Shown here piece after piece: positions 1-8,063 of a DNA stretch of 32,047 bases. The notes below the pieces were generated by a model. The model ran no database searches. It was not told the DNA's origin and saw nothing but the letters and a program-made list of their open reading frames with translations. Source of the stretch: Myxococcales bacterium (GTDB lineage Bacteria > Myxococcota_A > Polyangia > Polyangiales > Polyangiaceae); NCBI GenBank assembly GCA_016212965.1, contig JACRDA010000258.1:1-32047 (forward strand), given 5' to 3'. Numbering within the stretch: position 1 is the first letter of the stretch; each line of letters opens with the position of its first letter. The position numbers and the translations under genes were made by a program.

Positions 1-94
1 ACCTGCCCCGCGGTGGGTTGGGGGGCAAGGGGCGCCCCCGGCGCTGCGGTGGGGCCGCCGCGCGTCGGCCGGCCGGCGGCGGATGGAGATTGCC

Positions 95-1357
95 ATGCAA
101 GTCACGCTCGAAAAGCTCTCCCCCGTGCTCGTGGAGCTCCGCGTCGAGGTCCCCGCGGACACCGTGTCGACCGAGGTCGACAGCGCCTACACCTCGCTGC
201 AGCGGCGCGCACGCGTGCGCGGCTTCCGCCCCGGCAAGGCCCCGCGCGCGATCCTGAAGCAGGTGTACGCCGACGCGGTGCACGCCGACGTGGCCAAGCG
301 CCTCGTCGACCGCATGCTCGAGCAGGCCATGGCCGACAAGGCCGTCCAGCCCCTCACGCAGCCCGACGTGCACCCGAGCGAGCTCGACCCGGGCCAGGCC
401 TTCTCGTTCAAGGCACGCTTCGAGGTGCGCCCGGAGATCGAGAGCGTGACCTGGGAGGGGCTCGAGGCGAGCCGCCCCGCCATCGAGGTCACGGGCGCGC
501 AGATCGACGCCGAGATCGAGAAGCTGCGCCTCGAGCACGCGACGCTCGAGCCGCCCGCCGAGCCGCGTGCGGCGAAGAAGGGTGACATCGTGGCGGTCGC
601 CCTCGCCTTCCAGGTGCCCGGCGGCAAGCCGATCACCGAGGAGCTCGAGACGGAGATCGGCGCGCGCCACATCCTTCCCGAGATCGATCAGGCGCTCGAG
701 GGCACCGAGATCGGCGCGACCAAGGAGACCGAGGCGAGCTTCCCGACCGGCCACCAGCGCAAAGATCTGCGCGGCAAGAAGGCCACCTTCAAGATCACCG
801 TCAAGGAGATCAAGGAGCGCATCCTGCCGAAGGTGGACGACGAGTTCGCCAAGGACTGCGGCGACTACGCGGACCTCGCCGCCTTGCGCGAGGGCGTCGC
901 CGCGCGCCTGAAGAAGCAGGCCGAGCAGCGCACGGAGGAGGACGTCGCGCGCCAGCTCGTCAACGCCCTCTGCGCCAAGAATCCCATCCCCGTGCCGCCC
1001 TCGCTCGTCGAGCAGCAGGCGCGGGTCACCGAGCGCGAACTCGTGATGGCGGCGCAGGCACAGGGCGGCCGCTACAACCCGACGGCGGAGCTGCGCGAGC
1101 GCGTGCTCGCGGACTCCGAGATGAAGGTGCGCGCCGGCCTCCTGATGGCGGAGATCGCCAAGGCGAAGAGCATCCAGGTGACCCCCGAGGACATCGAGAA
1201 GGGCTACCAGGAGCTCGCCGAGCAGAGCGGCAAGAACGTCGCCAAGATCAAGGCCGAGTACCGCGACCCGAACAAGCAGCAGATGCTCATCGGCATGATC
1301 CTCGAGGACAAGATCCTCGACCTGCTCGAGAGCTCCGGCAAGATCACGGCGGCGTGA
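95..1357 (+). CDS. tig: Trigger factor, ribosome-associated chaperone and peptidyl-prolyl isomerase
   Basis: Trigger factor binds the ribosome exit tunnel and shelters nascent chains in the cytoplasm. The 420-residue product has the usual length and three-part order. The N-terminal ribosome-docking domain carries the signature GFRPGKAP at residues 43-50. An FKBP-type isomerase domain begins near residue 158 ([12 protein letters not shown]), and a long, charged, helical C-terminal chaperone region follows. An in-frame ATG lies 12 bases upstream at 83, but ATG 95 is preferred: it gives the family's usual N-terminus ([11 protein letters not shown]) and has GGAG at 85-88 at the right distance. 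clpP follows 73 bases downstream in the same direction, the classical tig-clpP arrangement. Identity is clear from the motif and overall sequence; nothing suggests damage. Confidence 0.97.
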   Translation: MQVTLEKLSPVLVELRVEVPADTVSTEVDSAYTSLQRRARVRGFRPGKAPRAILKQVYADAVHADVAKRLVDRMLEQAMADKAVQPLTQPDVHPSELDPGQAFSFKARFEVRPEIESVTWEGLEASRPAIEVTGAQIDAEIEKLRLEHATLEPPAEPRAAKKGDIVAVALAFQVPGGKPITEELETEIGARHILPEIDQALEGTEIGATKETEASFPTGHQRKDLRGKKATFKITVKEIKERILPKVDDEFAKDCGDYADLAALREGVAARLKKQAEQRTEEDVARQLVNALCAKNPIPVPPSLVEQQARVTERELVMAAQAQGGRYNPTAELRERVLADSEMKVRAGLLMAEIAKAKSIQVTPEDIEKGYQELAEQSGKNVAKIKAEYRDPNKQQMLIGMILEDKILDLLESSGKITAA

Positions 1358-1361
1358 CCCT

Positions 1362-1377
1362 GCCCGGGCCCCCGGGC
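1362..1377 (+). terminator. GC-rich inverted repeat between tig and clpP (possible attenuator)
   Basis: A perfect 7-base inverted repeat (GCCCGGG / CCCGGGC, 2 bases apart) lies just after the tig stop codon. It could fold as a 6-bp stem with a 4-base loop. No T-run follows, so it may be a partial terminator or processing site within the tig-clpP unit, or simply GC-rich sequence. Confidence 0.25.
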
Positions 1378-1430
1378 CCGGCGGCCAGGGGTGTGGCGCC
1401 TCGCCGAGGGGCGCGCTAAGGAGCAAGCCT

Positions 1431-2141
1431 ATGCGACGCGTAGAAAACCGACGGCAAGCGCTCGGCCTGCTCGAGCGCGAGCACAGTGCGATCGCCCGGA
1501 GCCAGGCCGAGGCGGAGCGAGCCTACATCCCCATCCCGCGCATCACCGAGACCACGCACCGCGGCGAGCGCGAGTGGGACATCTACAGCCGCCTGCTCAA
1601 GGACCGCATCGTCTTCATCGGCACCGAGATCGACGATTTCGTGGCCAACGCCGTGATCGCGCAGTTCCTGTTCCTCGAGAGCGAGGACCCGGACAAGGAC
1701 ATCCAGGTCTACATCAACAGCCCGGGCGGGGTCGTCACGAGCGGCCTCGCCATCTACGACACGATGCAGTACGTGCGCTGCCCCGTGGCGACGATGTGCA
1801 TCGGCCAGGCGGCCTCGATGGGCGCCGTGCTCCTCGCGGCAGGGCGCAAGGGCCAGCGCTTCGCCTTGCCGAACGCGCGCATCATGATTCACCAGCCGCT
1901 CGGCGGTGCACGCGGTCAGGCGACCGACATCGAGATCCAGGCGCGCGAGATCAAGCGCGTCAAGGAGACGCTCATCGACATGCTGGTCGCCGCGACCGGC
2001 CAGAAGCGCGAGCGCCTCGCCGCAGACGTGGAGCGCGACTTCTACCTGAGCGCCATCGAGGCCAAGGAGTACGGCCTCATCGACGACGTCCTCGCCAAGG
2101 CGCGTCCCGAGGAGAAGCCGGCGGCGCGCGCCGCACGCTGA
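1431..2141 (+). CDS. clpP: ATP-dependent Clp protease, proteolytic subunit ClpP
   Basis: ClpP forms the tetradecameric serine-protease chamber that degrades substrates unfolded by ClpX or ClpA/ClpC. The catalytic triad is complete: Ser129 in [10 protein letters not shown], His154 in MIHQPLGG and Asp203 in ERDFYLS. The spacings of 25 and 49 residues match E. coli ClpP (Ser97/His122/Asp171). The 236-residue product carries about 31 extra N-terminal residues before the usual beginning ([11 protein letters not shown]...RGER). This start is supported by a strong AAGGAG at 1418-1423, 7 bases upstream of the ATG, so the extension is probably genuine and may be a propeptide. clpX does not follow; the next gene, holA, is convergent. 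The ClpX/ClpC partner must be encoded elsewhere, and more than one clpP may exist in this genome (inference). Confidence 0.97.
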   Translation: MRRVENRRQALGLLEREHSAIARSQAEAERAYIPIPRITETTHRGEREWDIYSRLLKDRIVFIGTEIDDFVANAVIAQFLFLESEDPDKDIQVYINSPGGVVTSGLAIYDTMQYVRCPVATMCIGQAASMGAVLLAAGRKGQRFALPNARIMIHQPLGGARGQATDIEIQAREIKRVKETLIDMLVAATGQKRERLAADVERDFYLSAIEAKEYGLIDDVLAKARPEEKPAARAAR

Positions 2142-2146
2142 GCGTG

Positions 2147-2165
2147 GCGCGGCCGTGCGCCGCGC
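2147..2165. terminator. Hairpin between convergent clpP and holA
   Basis: A 7-bp perfect stem (GCGCGGC at 2147-2153, GCCGCGC at 2159-2165) with a 5-base loop fills the 41-base gap between the converging stop codons of clpP and holA. It has no T-run on either side. Its position suits a bidirectional terminator, but chance in such GC-rich DNA is possible. Confidence 0.35.
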
Positions 2166-2182
2166 CCGGAGCGCGCGCGCCG

Positions 2183-3181
2183 TCAGCGGCACATGTCGAC
2201 GAGCATCGTCTCGAGGACGGCGCGATCGGGGCGACGAGAGCCCTTGAGCGCGAGATCGGCCTCGGCCAGCAGCCCGAGCCAGCGCCCGAGCCGCGCCGGA
2301 CCGATGCGCTTCAGGCTGCGCGCGAGGTCCCCGGCCTTGAAGGGGGCGACCCCGGCGGCGCGCGCCGCGTCGGTCTCGCTCGCGCCCGCACGGCGCGCGC
2401 CGTCGAACTTGACGAGCTGGCGCACGCTCCACGCGACCGCCCCGAGCAGGCGCAGGCCACCCTCGCGCGGGTCGAACGCGGCGTCGAAGGTCGCGAGCGC
2501 CGCGGCGACGTCCGTGCGACCGAGCGCGTCGACGAGCTGCCACACCGTGCCCTGTCGCACGCGCGCCACGACCTCCGTGACGGCGTCCTCGGTGATCTCG
2601 GCGCCCGCCCCGACGTAGAGCGACAGGCGCTCGACCGCGTCGTCGAGGGCGCCGAGCTCGCTCGCGCCGAGCTCGGCAACGAGCTCGGCGACGTCGTGGG
2701 CCAGCGCGTGGCCACGGCGCTTGGCGGCGTCGCGCACGAAGGCCCCGAGCTCGCGACGCGGCGGCGCGCTGCAGTCGACGACGAAGCCCCCCTTCTTGGC
2801 CGCCGTCACGAGGCGCCGCTGCGCGTGGAGCTTCTCGGCCACGAGCACGAGCACGGTCGTGAGCACGGGGCTCGCCACGTAGTCGGCGAGCGCGTCGAGG
2901 GCGCTCGCGCCGCGGGTCTCCCAGCGCTCCACGCCGTGCACCGCCACGAAGCGCGTCGCGGCCATCATCGGCACGGTGCGCGCCGCCGACAGCACGCTCT
3001 CGGCGTCCGCCTCGCCGGCGTGGAAGCGGTCCTCGTTGAACGCCGCGGTCGGGCCGGCGACGGCGCGCGCGCGCAGCGCGGCGAGCACGCGCCGGGCGTG
3101 GAAGCTCTCCTCGCCGAGCAAGAGGTAGACCGGACGCAGCTTGCCTTCGTGCGCCTCGGACAGCGCCTGCTCGGGCGTCAT
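2183..3181 (-). CDS. holA: DNA polymerase III delta subunit (clamp loader)
   Basis: The delta subunit opens the beta sliding clamp within the clamp-loader complex. The 332-residue product has the usual family length and N-terminus (RPVYLLLGEESFHARRVL near residues 16-33), followed by the AAA+-like core that lacks a working Walker site. Typical delta features include WQLVDALGRTDVAAALATFD in the middle and a C-terminal collar domain with ARAAGVAPFKAG. The ATG at 3181 is preceded on the minus strand by GAGGG about 9 bases away. It lies 85 bases downstream of the VWA-protein gene in the same direction and may be partly co-transcribed with it, although a hairpin lies in between. It converges with clpP. 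Base and codon use match the surroundings. Confidence 0.93.
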   Translation of the reverse strand: MTPEQALSEAHEGKLRPVYLLLGEESFHARRVLAALRARAVAGPTAAFNEDRFHAGEADAESVLSAARTVPMMAATRFVAVHGVERWETRGASALDALADYVASPVLTTVLVLVAEKLHAQRRLVTAAKKGGFVVDCSAPPRRELGAFVRDAAKRRGHALAHDVAELVAELGASELGALDDAVERLSLYVGAGAEITEDAVTEVVARVRQGTVWQLVDALGRTDVAAALATFDAAFDPREGGLRLLGAVAWSVRQLVKFDGARRAGASETDAARAAGVAPFKAGDLARSLKRIGPARLGRWLGLLAEADLALKGSRRPDRAVLETMLVDMCR

Positions 3182-3212
3182 GATCGCGATCCCTCGTGTT
3201 CCCTCGGCAGAG

Positions 3213-3248
3213 CGCGCTCCGCACGGTAGCCGACGAGCGTGGAGCGCG
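3213..3248 (-). terminator. Hairpin between the VWA-protein gene and holA
   Basis: CGCGCTCC at 3213-3220 pairs with GGAGCGCG at 3241-3248. The stem can be lengthened past a 2-base bulge by ACG (3223-3225) and CGT (3238-3240). It lies between the VWA gene stop (3267) and the holA start (3181) and may end or weaken transcription from the upstream operon. No T-run is present. Confidence 0.25.
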
Positions 3249-3266
3249 TCAAAGGCCGCGCCGCCG

Positions 3267-5495
3267 TCACGCGAGCCCCGCGCGGCGGCGCACGATCCAG
3301 TGCCCGCCGAGCAAGAGCGCCGCCACGAGCGCGGCGAGCCAGGGCGGCACGAGCGCGCGCACGTGCCGCTCGCTCAGCACCTGCTCGGCCTCGGGCAGCG
3401 GCAGCTCGTCGACGCCGTCGAGGCCGAGCGCCACGCCGCCGGTCGCGCGCGCGATGGCCGCGAGCCGGACCGGGTCCGGACGCGGGTCGGCCCACTCGTC
3501 ACCGCCGGCCTCGCAAGCGAAGTCGTAGCGGCTCGGTGCCGCGCGGCCGTCGGCGAGCTCGACCTTGACCGAGTAGCCACCCGCGTCGAGCTTGCCGAGC
3601 GGGAGCGGCGCCGCGTCGTCGCCGGTCGGGAGCGCGACGTCCACGCGGCGTACGAGCTCCCCCGAGCCCATGCGTGTGACCTCGACCTTGGCCTGCGCCC
3701 CGTCGCCGAAGGCCGAGCGGAGGCGCAGCGTCGCCTCCTCGCCGGCGAGGCACGGCGCCGCGAGATCCACGACGGCGGGCTCGAAGCGCGGATCGCGCAT
3801 CAGCCACCCGAGCAGGGCGTCCCAGAAGGCCCCGTGAGCCCGCCCCGAGGTCTCCGCCGCGAAGGTGCTGAACAGGAGCCGGTGGGCACCGTCGACCGTG
3901 AGCGCGATGCTGCGCCCGTTCTTGTACTCGCCGAGCGCGAGCACCGGCATGGCCTTGCCGCTCGGCGTCTTGCGCGTCGGATGCTCGACGAGCGCGGTCG
4001 CCCCGGGCCGGAGATCACCCACCACGTTGGTGCCGGACATGGGCGGCAGGCCTGGCCCGAGCAGGCCGCGCAACGGCCCGAGCACCGGCGCGCGCCGGCC
4101 CGCCGGCGTCACGACGGGCTCGAAGGTCGCAAGGTCGACGGCGTCCTTCTGCGCGATGCCGTCGAGCGCGACGGGCAGCACGGAGGCGAGGGCCGTGCGC
4201 CCGTAGTGCCCCGAGACGAAAGCGTTCGGGCCGCCGACCATGATGAGCCCGCCGCCATTCTTCACGTAGCTCGCGAGCGACGGGAGGTGGCGCGTGAGCC
4301 CGTAGGGCTCGGCATCGAAGTCCTGCAGCACGACCGCGTCGAAGCTGGGCAGGTGCAGCGTGAAGAGATCGTCGACCGGGAACTTGATGAGCGCGAGCTC
4401 GTCGCCGACGGCGTTCACCTGATCGGTCGGCGTGCGGAGGATGAAGAACGCGACGAGGTCGACCGAGGCGTCGCTCTTCAGCCAGGTGCGCAGGGCGCGC
4501 GTGTCGTAGGTCGGGCGGCCCGCGACGTGGAGCAGCCGCACGCGGTCGCGCGTCACGTCGAGCGTGAGGTAGCGCCGGTCGTTGCCCGGGATCTGGTCGC
4601 CCGGCTGGGGGTCGATGCCGATCTCGAGGATGCGCTTGCCGGCCCGGTCGAGCGTCAGCTCGAGATCCACGACGCCGCGGCCGTCCGCCACGCGGGCCTT
4701 GCCCGAGGCGCGCATGAGGGAGGGACCGTCGTGGTGCAGCTCGCGCGCCGTGATGGGCAGCTCCCCGCAGGCCATGCCCCCGGTGCAGGCCACCTCGACC
4801 GCGAGCCGGAGTGGCTGGTGCGCGACCGCAGCACCGGCGGCCCGCACCGCGCGCACGGCCGCGTCGACCGGCTCGCGACGAGCCACCGCCACGGTGTGGA
4901 TGGGCACCTCGAGGGGCGCCGCGGCGGCCCGGGCGGCCGCGCCCGGTTGGTCCTCGCCCGGGCGATCGAGGCGCCCGTCGCTCACGACGACGAGGGCGTT
5001 CGGCGGCTCGTCGGTCGAGGTGGCGACGGCGCGCAGCGCCGCGCTGAGGTCGGAGGTGCGCTCCGGCGGCGCGTCGAAGCGCGGCGCGCGCGGATCCTCG
5101 AGCACCTTCGGAGCGCCGTCGCCGAAGGTGAGCACCCGCAGGCGCACGCCGGCGAGCCGTTCGCCGAGCGCCGCAAGCGCCAGAGCCGTCGCCTCGCGGC
5201 GGCTCCGACCGTCGTCGCCGGGAAGGTCCACCGACCGCGACGCGTCGACGAGCACGGCGACCGCCGGACCGGCGCTCGTGCCGCGCGTGTGGATGCGCAC
5301 CGGACGCAGCACCGCGACGAGGAGCGCAGCGAGCGCGAGGACGCCCGTGGCCGCCACCAGCCCGGCACGCACGCCGGAGTCGCGCTTGCGCCACAGCTCG
5401 AGGAGCAGGAGCGCGAGGCCGAGGCCGGCGAGCACGCACGCGGCGACCACGTAGGGCAGCGCGAGATCGGCCGAGAGCGCGAAGCTCGAGCTCAC
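3267..5495 (-). CDS. Membrane-anchored VWA-domain protein with a glutamine amidotransferase-like domain
   Basis: The 742-residue product has two N-terminal membrane helices (about residues 13-35 and 44-63), the layout of BatA-like proteins. A von Willebrand A domain follows, with a MIDAS-type VLVDASRS (Asp84, Ser86, Ser88) and a later VVVSDGR. From about residue 315 comes a region typical of the class-I glutamine amidotransferase-like fold found in such proteins: LLHVAGRPTYDTRALRTWL, then GGGLIMVGGPNAF near residue 415. A last membrane helix lies about 20 residues from the C-terminus, so the VWA and amidotransferase-like parts face one compartment, probably the periplasm. The GTG start is chosen because its GTGA overlaps the TGA stop of the upstream DUF4159 gene, giving translational coupling. 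Families of this kind usually sit beside MoxR ATPase and DUF58 genes; neither is here. The cellular role is unknown. Confidence 0.82.
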   Translation of the reverse strand: MSSSFALSADLALPYVVAACVLAGLGLALLLLELWRKRDSGVRAGLVAATGVLALAALLVAVLRPVRIHTRGTSAGPAVAVLVDASRSVDLPGDDGRSRREATALALAALGERLAGVRLRVLTFGDGAPKVLEDPRAPRFDAPPERTSDLSAALRAVATSTDEPPNALVVVSDGRLDRPGEDQPGAAARAAAAPLEVPIHTVAVARREPVDAAVRAVRAAGAAVAHQPLRLAVEVACTGGMACGELPITARELHHDGPSLMRASGKARVADGRGVVDLELTLDRAGKRILEIGIDPQPGDQIPGNDRRYLTLDVTRDRVRLLHVAGRPTYDTRALRTWLKSDASVDLVAFFILRTPTDQVNAVGDELALIKFPVDDLFTLHLPSFDAVVLQDFDAEPYGLTRHLPSLASYVKNGGGLIMVGGPNAFVSGHYGRTALASVLPVALDGIAQKDAVDLATFEPVVTPAGRRAPVLGPLRGLLGPGLPPMSGTNVVGDLRPGATALVEHPTRKTPSGKAMPVLALGEYKNGRSIALTVDGAHRLLFSTFAAETSGRAHGAFWDALLGWLMRDPRFEPAVVDLAAPCLAGEEATLRLRSAFGDGAQAKVEVTRMGSGELVRRVDVALPTGDDAAPLPLGKLDAGGYSVKVELADGRAAPSRYDFACEAGGDEWADPRPDPVRLAAIARATGGVALGLDGVDELPLPEAEQVLSERHVRALVPPWLAALVAALLLGGHWIVRRRAGLA

Positions 5496-6307
5496 GGCTG
5501 ACCCAGAGCGCGCCGCCGCATGAGGAACGGCGCGTGCACCTGGTCGTCCTTGTAGTTGGAGCAGAGCAGGTACATGGCGATGTTGACGGCGAGGCGGATG
5601 GCGAGCTCGCGCTGGCGCGCGCCTCCGGGCACGACGTCGATCGTCTCGACCCCGCCGGCGCCACGGGCCAGCGCACCGAGCAGGTCGTGCCCCGTGAGGA
5701 TCACCTGCACGGCGCCGCCGCGCACGATGGCCTCGAGCTTGGGCGCTCCCTCGATGCGACCGATGGCGCGGCGCAGGAGGTAGAAGCTCCGGAAGATCAC
5801 GTTCTCGGGGCCGATCTCGATGGGCGACGCGTCCGGCAGCACGCGCGTGATCTCGCGCTTGGCACCGCGCGCGAAGGCGCCGCGCTCGGGCTCGAAGTCG
5901 TCGCACAGGAGCAAGCCGCCGAGCGCGATGAACTGGCGCAGACCGCGCACCTCGCGGCGGCTCAGGGGGTCGGGGTCCTTGTGGCTCGCCCAGACCACGA
6001 AGGGCTCCGCGAGGAGCGCGGGGTCGTCCGCGCGCACGGTGGTGGGCGACAGGCGCGCGGGCGCGCTCGTGCGGCGCATGAGCTCCTCGCTCCAGCGCGC
6101 GGGGGCCGTCGTGCGCGCGCCTCGCCACTCGTCCGTCCCCGTGAGCAGGATGCGGGGATTGAAGGCGCCCTCCTCCCCGAACGCTGCGGCGACGCGCGGG
6201 CACGCGCACAGGCTCGCCGCCGCGAGCAGCAGCTGGCGGCGCCGCAGGCGGGGCGCCGGGGCGTGCCACGCGCTCTGCGCCTCGGTGGCGGGTCGCGGGG
6301 CGCGCAT
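5492..6307 (-). CDS. DUF4159-family protein with a probable Tat signal
   Basis: The 271-residue product has an N-terminal basic stretch RLRRRQLLLAAASL (residues 20-33) that resembles a twin-arginine export signal, ending near CPRVAAAF. The mature part begins FNPRILLTGTDEWRG and continues with GLRQFIALGGLLLCDDFEP and VILTGHDLLGAL, which I recognise as DUF4159, a ThuA/amidotransferase-like fold that accompanies VWA proteins in many bacterial gene clusters. The ATG at 6307 shares its A with the TGA stop of the upstream gene (TGATG), and its own stop overlaps the next GTG by four bases. The three genes are therefore one tightly coupled unit. A CSNYKDD stretch near the C-terminus is typical of the family. 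No enzymatic activity is established for DUF4159; a structural or binding role next to the VWA protein is inference. Confidence 0.8.
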   Translation of the reverse strand: MRAPRPATEAQSAWHAPAPRLRRRQLLLAAASLCACPRVAAAFGEEGAFNPRILLTGTDEWRGARTTAPARWSEELMRRTSAPARLSPTTVRADDPALLAEPFVVWASHKDPDPLSRREVRGLRQFIALGGLLLCDDFEPERGAFARGAKREITRVLPDASPIEIGPENVIFRSFYLLRRAIGRIEGAPKLEAIVRGGAVQVILTGHDLLGALARGAGGVETIDVVPGGARQRELAIRLAVNIAMYLLCSNYKDDQVHAPFLMRRRALGQP

Positions 6308-6963
6308 CAGTCGAAGTCGTCCACGTACCACACGCCATCCTCGCGCCGCAGCACGACGACGTGCCCCGGCAGGTGGACGGTCGCCTGATCGCCTGTGACC
6401 TCGACGCGCAGGGCGTCGGGCTCGGCGAGCCCGTCGACGAGCGAGCGCAGATCGCTCTCGATCGCGCTGCGCGTGCGCGGCGACAGGAGCCGCAGCAAGG
6501 CCGGGTAGCTGCGGCGCGCGAGGCTCCGGCGCAGCTCGGCGAGCGCCTGCACCGGCGTGCGCGCGGCCGCCGGCAGGGCGTCGACCGCACCGACACGGAA
6601 GGCGCCGCCCTCGAGCGCCAGGCTCACGATCTCGCCGTCGCCGTAGCGCACCTCCGCGTGGGCCTGCACCACGCGCTCGGGGGAGGCGATGCCCTTGATG
6701 TGGTCGGCGAGCTCCTCCTTCTGCTCGGCGAGCACGCGCAGGAGCTCTTCGCGTGAAACGGCGCGCCGGCTCTCGGCGCTCATGAGCTCGTAGAGCGCGT
6801 CGGCGTCCCCGCGCCGCAGCGCGTCCTCGTAGGCGACGACGACCGGCTCGGCCGGCGGAACGGGCGCGATCCCGCCGCAGCCCGTGCCCGCCGCGACGGC
6901 GGCAAGAGCGAGCAGCCAGGGCGGCGTGAGACGGGGTGGTCGCGCGAGGGACGAGAGGGACAT
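6307..6963 (-). CDS. Putative lipoprotein with two NTF2-like repeats
   Basis: The 218-residue product starts with an export signal (LLALAAVAAGTGCGG, residues 17-31). Its Cys is followed by Gly and the lipobox (GTGC) is imperfect, so lipid attachment is likely but not certain. The mature part looks like two related ~80-residue modules. The first opens VVAYEDALRRGDADALYELM and the second VQALAELRRSLARRSYPALL. Each runs to a strand pair such as GDQATVHLPGHVVVLRR and, at the end, DGVWYVDDFD. This is the typical feel of NTF2/SnoaL-like domains that hold small molecules or serve as structural units. It is the first gene of the operon with DUF4159 and VWA genes. It lies divergent from a lipoprotein gene across 179 bases that must carry both promoters. 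Specific function unknown. Confidence 0.7.
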   Translation of the reverse strand: MSLSSLARPPRLTPPWLLALAAVAAGTGCGGIAPVPPAEPVVVAYEDALRRGDADALYELMSAESRRAVSREELLRVLAEQKEELADHIKGIASPERVVQAHAEVRYGDGEIVSLALEGGAFRVGAVDALPAAARTPVQALAELRRSLARRSYPALLRLLSPRTRSAIESDLRSLVDGLAEPDALRVEVTGDQATVHLPGHVVVLRREDGVWYVDDFD

Positions 6964-7142
6964 CGAGCGGCTCGGTTCTTGGTAGCGCGACGCCCGCGCC
7001 CTGGCTAGTACGGCGGGCCGGAAGGTCGCCTGGCCTCTGCCGCGGCCGAGCGAGCATGCGGACCATTCGCCAAAGGCGCCGGGTGAGGTAGGCTAGCCGC
7101 GACACGGAGCGCGGCCGGGTGCGCCGCCCCGGACCGACATCC

Positions 7143-7631
7143 ATGCCACGCAACAACGACTTCCGAGCCATCCTCCTCTCCGCGCTCCTGCCCCTCGCGT
7201 CCGCGCACGCACTTGCCGGCTGCGCGGGCTCCCAGACCGGTCACGGCGCCGAGGACCTGCGCCCCGTGGACGAGGCGCGAGCGGTCGCGGTCATCGACGA
7301 GGCGCTCGCCGCCCAGCAGCTGAAAGTGGCCCCGGGCGCGGACGTCGCGTCGCCGGACGGCAACGTGCACGTCGAGCTCTGGGTCGAGGAAGGCTACGGC
7401 GTCGCCTACGTCACCGAGCTCGAGGACCAGAAGTCCGGGGGCAAGCTGCCCAAGGCCAAGGGGCGCGTGCTGCCGCTCCTGCGGGTCGAGGGCGACCGGA
7501 CCGTGCTCGTGCTCTACGAGCGCGACTACCAGTACGACGCCGGCAAGACCCACAGCTCGACCGCGCTCACCGCCGAGCTGAAGCTCAAGCGCGATGTCAC
7601 GGACTTCGCGCTCCAGGTCGTCAAGAAGTGA
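7143..7631 (+). CDS. Conserved-type lipoprotein of unknown function
   Basis: The 162-residue product has a clear lipoprotein signal: a hydrophobic segment (FRAILLSALLPLASAHA) followed by the lipobox LAGC and then AGS. Lipidation and outer- or inner-membrane anchoring are therefore expected. The mature part is charged, with alternating segments that read like a small beta-rich domain (VHVELWVEEGYGVAYVTELE, VLPLLRVEGDRTVLVLYERDYQ). I do not recognise the family. ATG 7143 is preferred over an in-frame start 24 bases upstream because it puts the signal peptide at the N-terminus. Its stop overlaps the next gene's GTG by four bases, so the two are coupled. Confidence 0.72.
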   Translation: MPRNNDFRAILLSALLPLASAHALAGCAGSQTGHGAEDLRPVDEARAVAVIDEALAAQQLKVAPGADVASPDGNVHVELWVEEGYGVAYVTELEDQKSGGKLPKAKGRVLPLLRVEGDRTVLVLYERDYQYDAGKTHSSTALTAELKLKRDVTDFALQVVKK

Positions 7632-7921
7632 GCACCCCGGCAGGCAGACCCCGAGCGCGCGAGCGCGGGTCCGCGGGGGCCGCCGCACCCGGCAAGAGCA
7701 CGCCGACCGCGACATCGGCGTCACGGTCGACCGGGCCCGAGCGCGAGCGGCGGCTGCGTATCGCCATCGCGGCGACGGCCCTCGTGGCGACCGCGGGGCT
7801 CGGCATCGTCGGCACCACGGCCTCGACGCTCGGCTCGGCGCTCGTGCTCCTCGGCACGGGGGCGCTCATGTACGCGATCCATCGTTTCGGAAGGCTTGGC
7901 CCCGACGCGGACCCGCTCTAG
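7628..7921 (+). CDS. Small two-helix membrane protein, function unknown
   Basis: This 97-residue protein begins with a basic, Ala/Gly/Ser-rich cytoplasmic stretch (about 42 residues) followed by two membrane helices (IAIAATALVATAGLGIVG and TLGSALVLLGTGALMYAI) joined by a very short turn. It ends in a short polar tail. The GTG start overlaps the TGA stop of the preceding lipoprotein gene (GTGA), which supports both the start and joint translation. The hairpin topology resembles small accessory membrane proteins, but no family is recognised. The coupling suggests it works with, or is made in proportion to, the lipoprotein before it. Confidence 0.65.
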   Translation: MSTPAGRPRARERGSAGAAAPGKSTPTATSASRSTGPERERRLRIAIAATALVATAGLGIVGTTASTLGSALVLLGTGALMYAIHRFGRLGPDADPL

Positions 7922-8063
7922 AGATGAGCGGCACCGTCGCCCCGCGCGGCCGCCGTGGCGGGCACGATTCTGGCTAGGGCCGGCGGCGGGCGCCGTACTT
8001 CACCGGGGCCGGGACGATTCGCCTCCGCTCCGCCGCGCCGAAAACCAGCAACACGAGGTCGAG

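Noticed and set aside
55-82. Inverted CCGCCG / CGGCGG repeat just before tig as a regulatory hairpin
   Set aside because: Several alternative pairings exist in this GGC/CCG-rich stretch; it cannot be told apart from composition.
83-94. Upstream in-frame ATG for trigger factor
   Set aside because: ATG 95 matches the family N-terminus and has the better-placed GGAG.
3141-5501. Forward open frame of about 786 codons opposite the VWA gene
   Set aside because: The minus-strand frame carries recognisable VWA and amidotransferase-like motifs; the forward frame is a low-information shadow.
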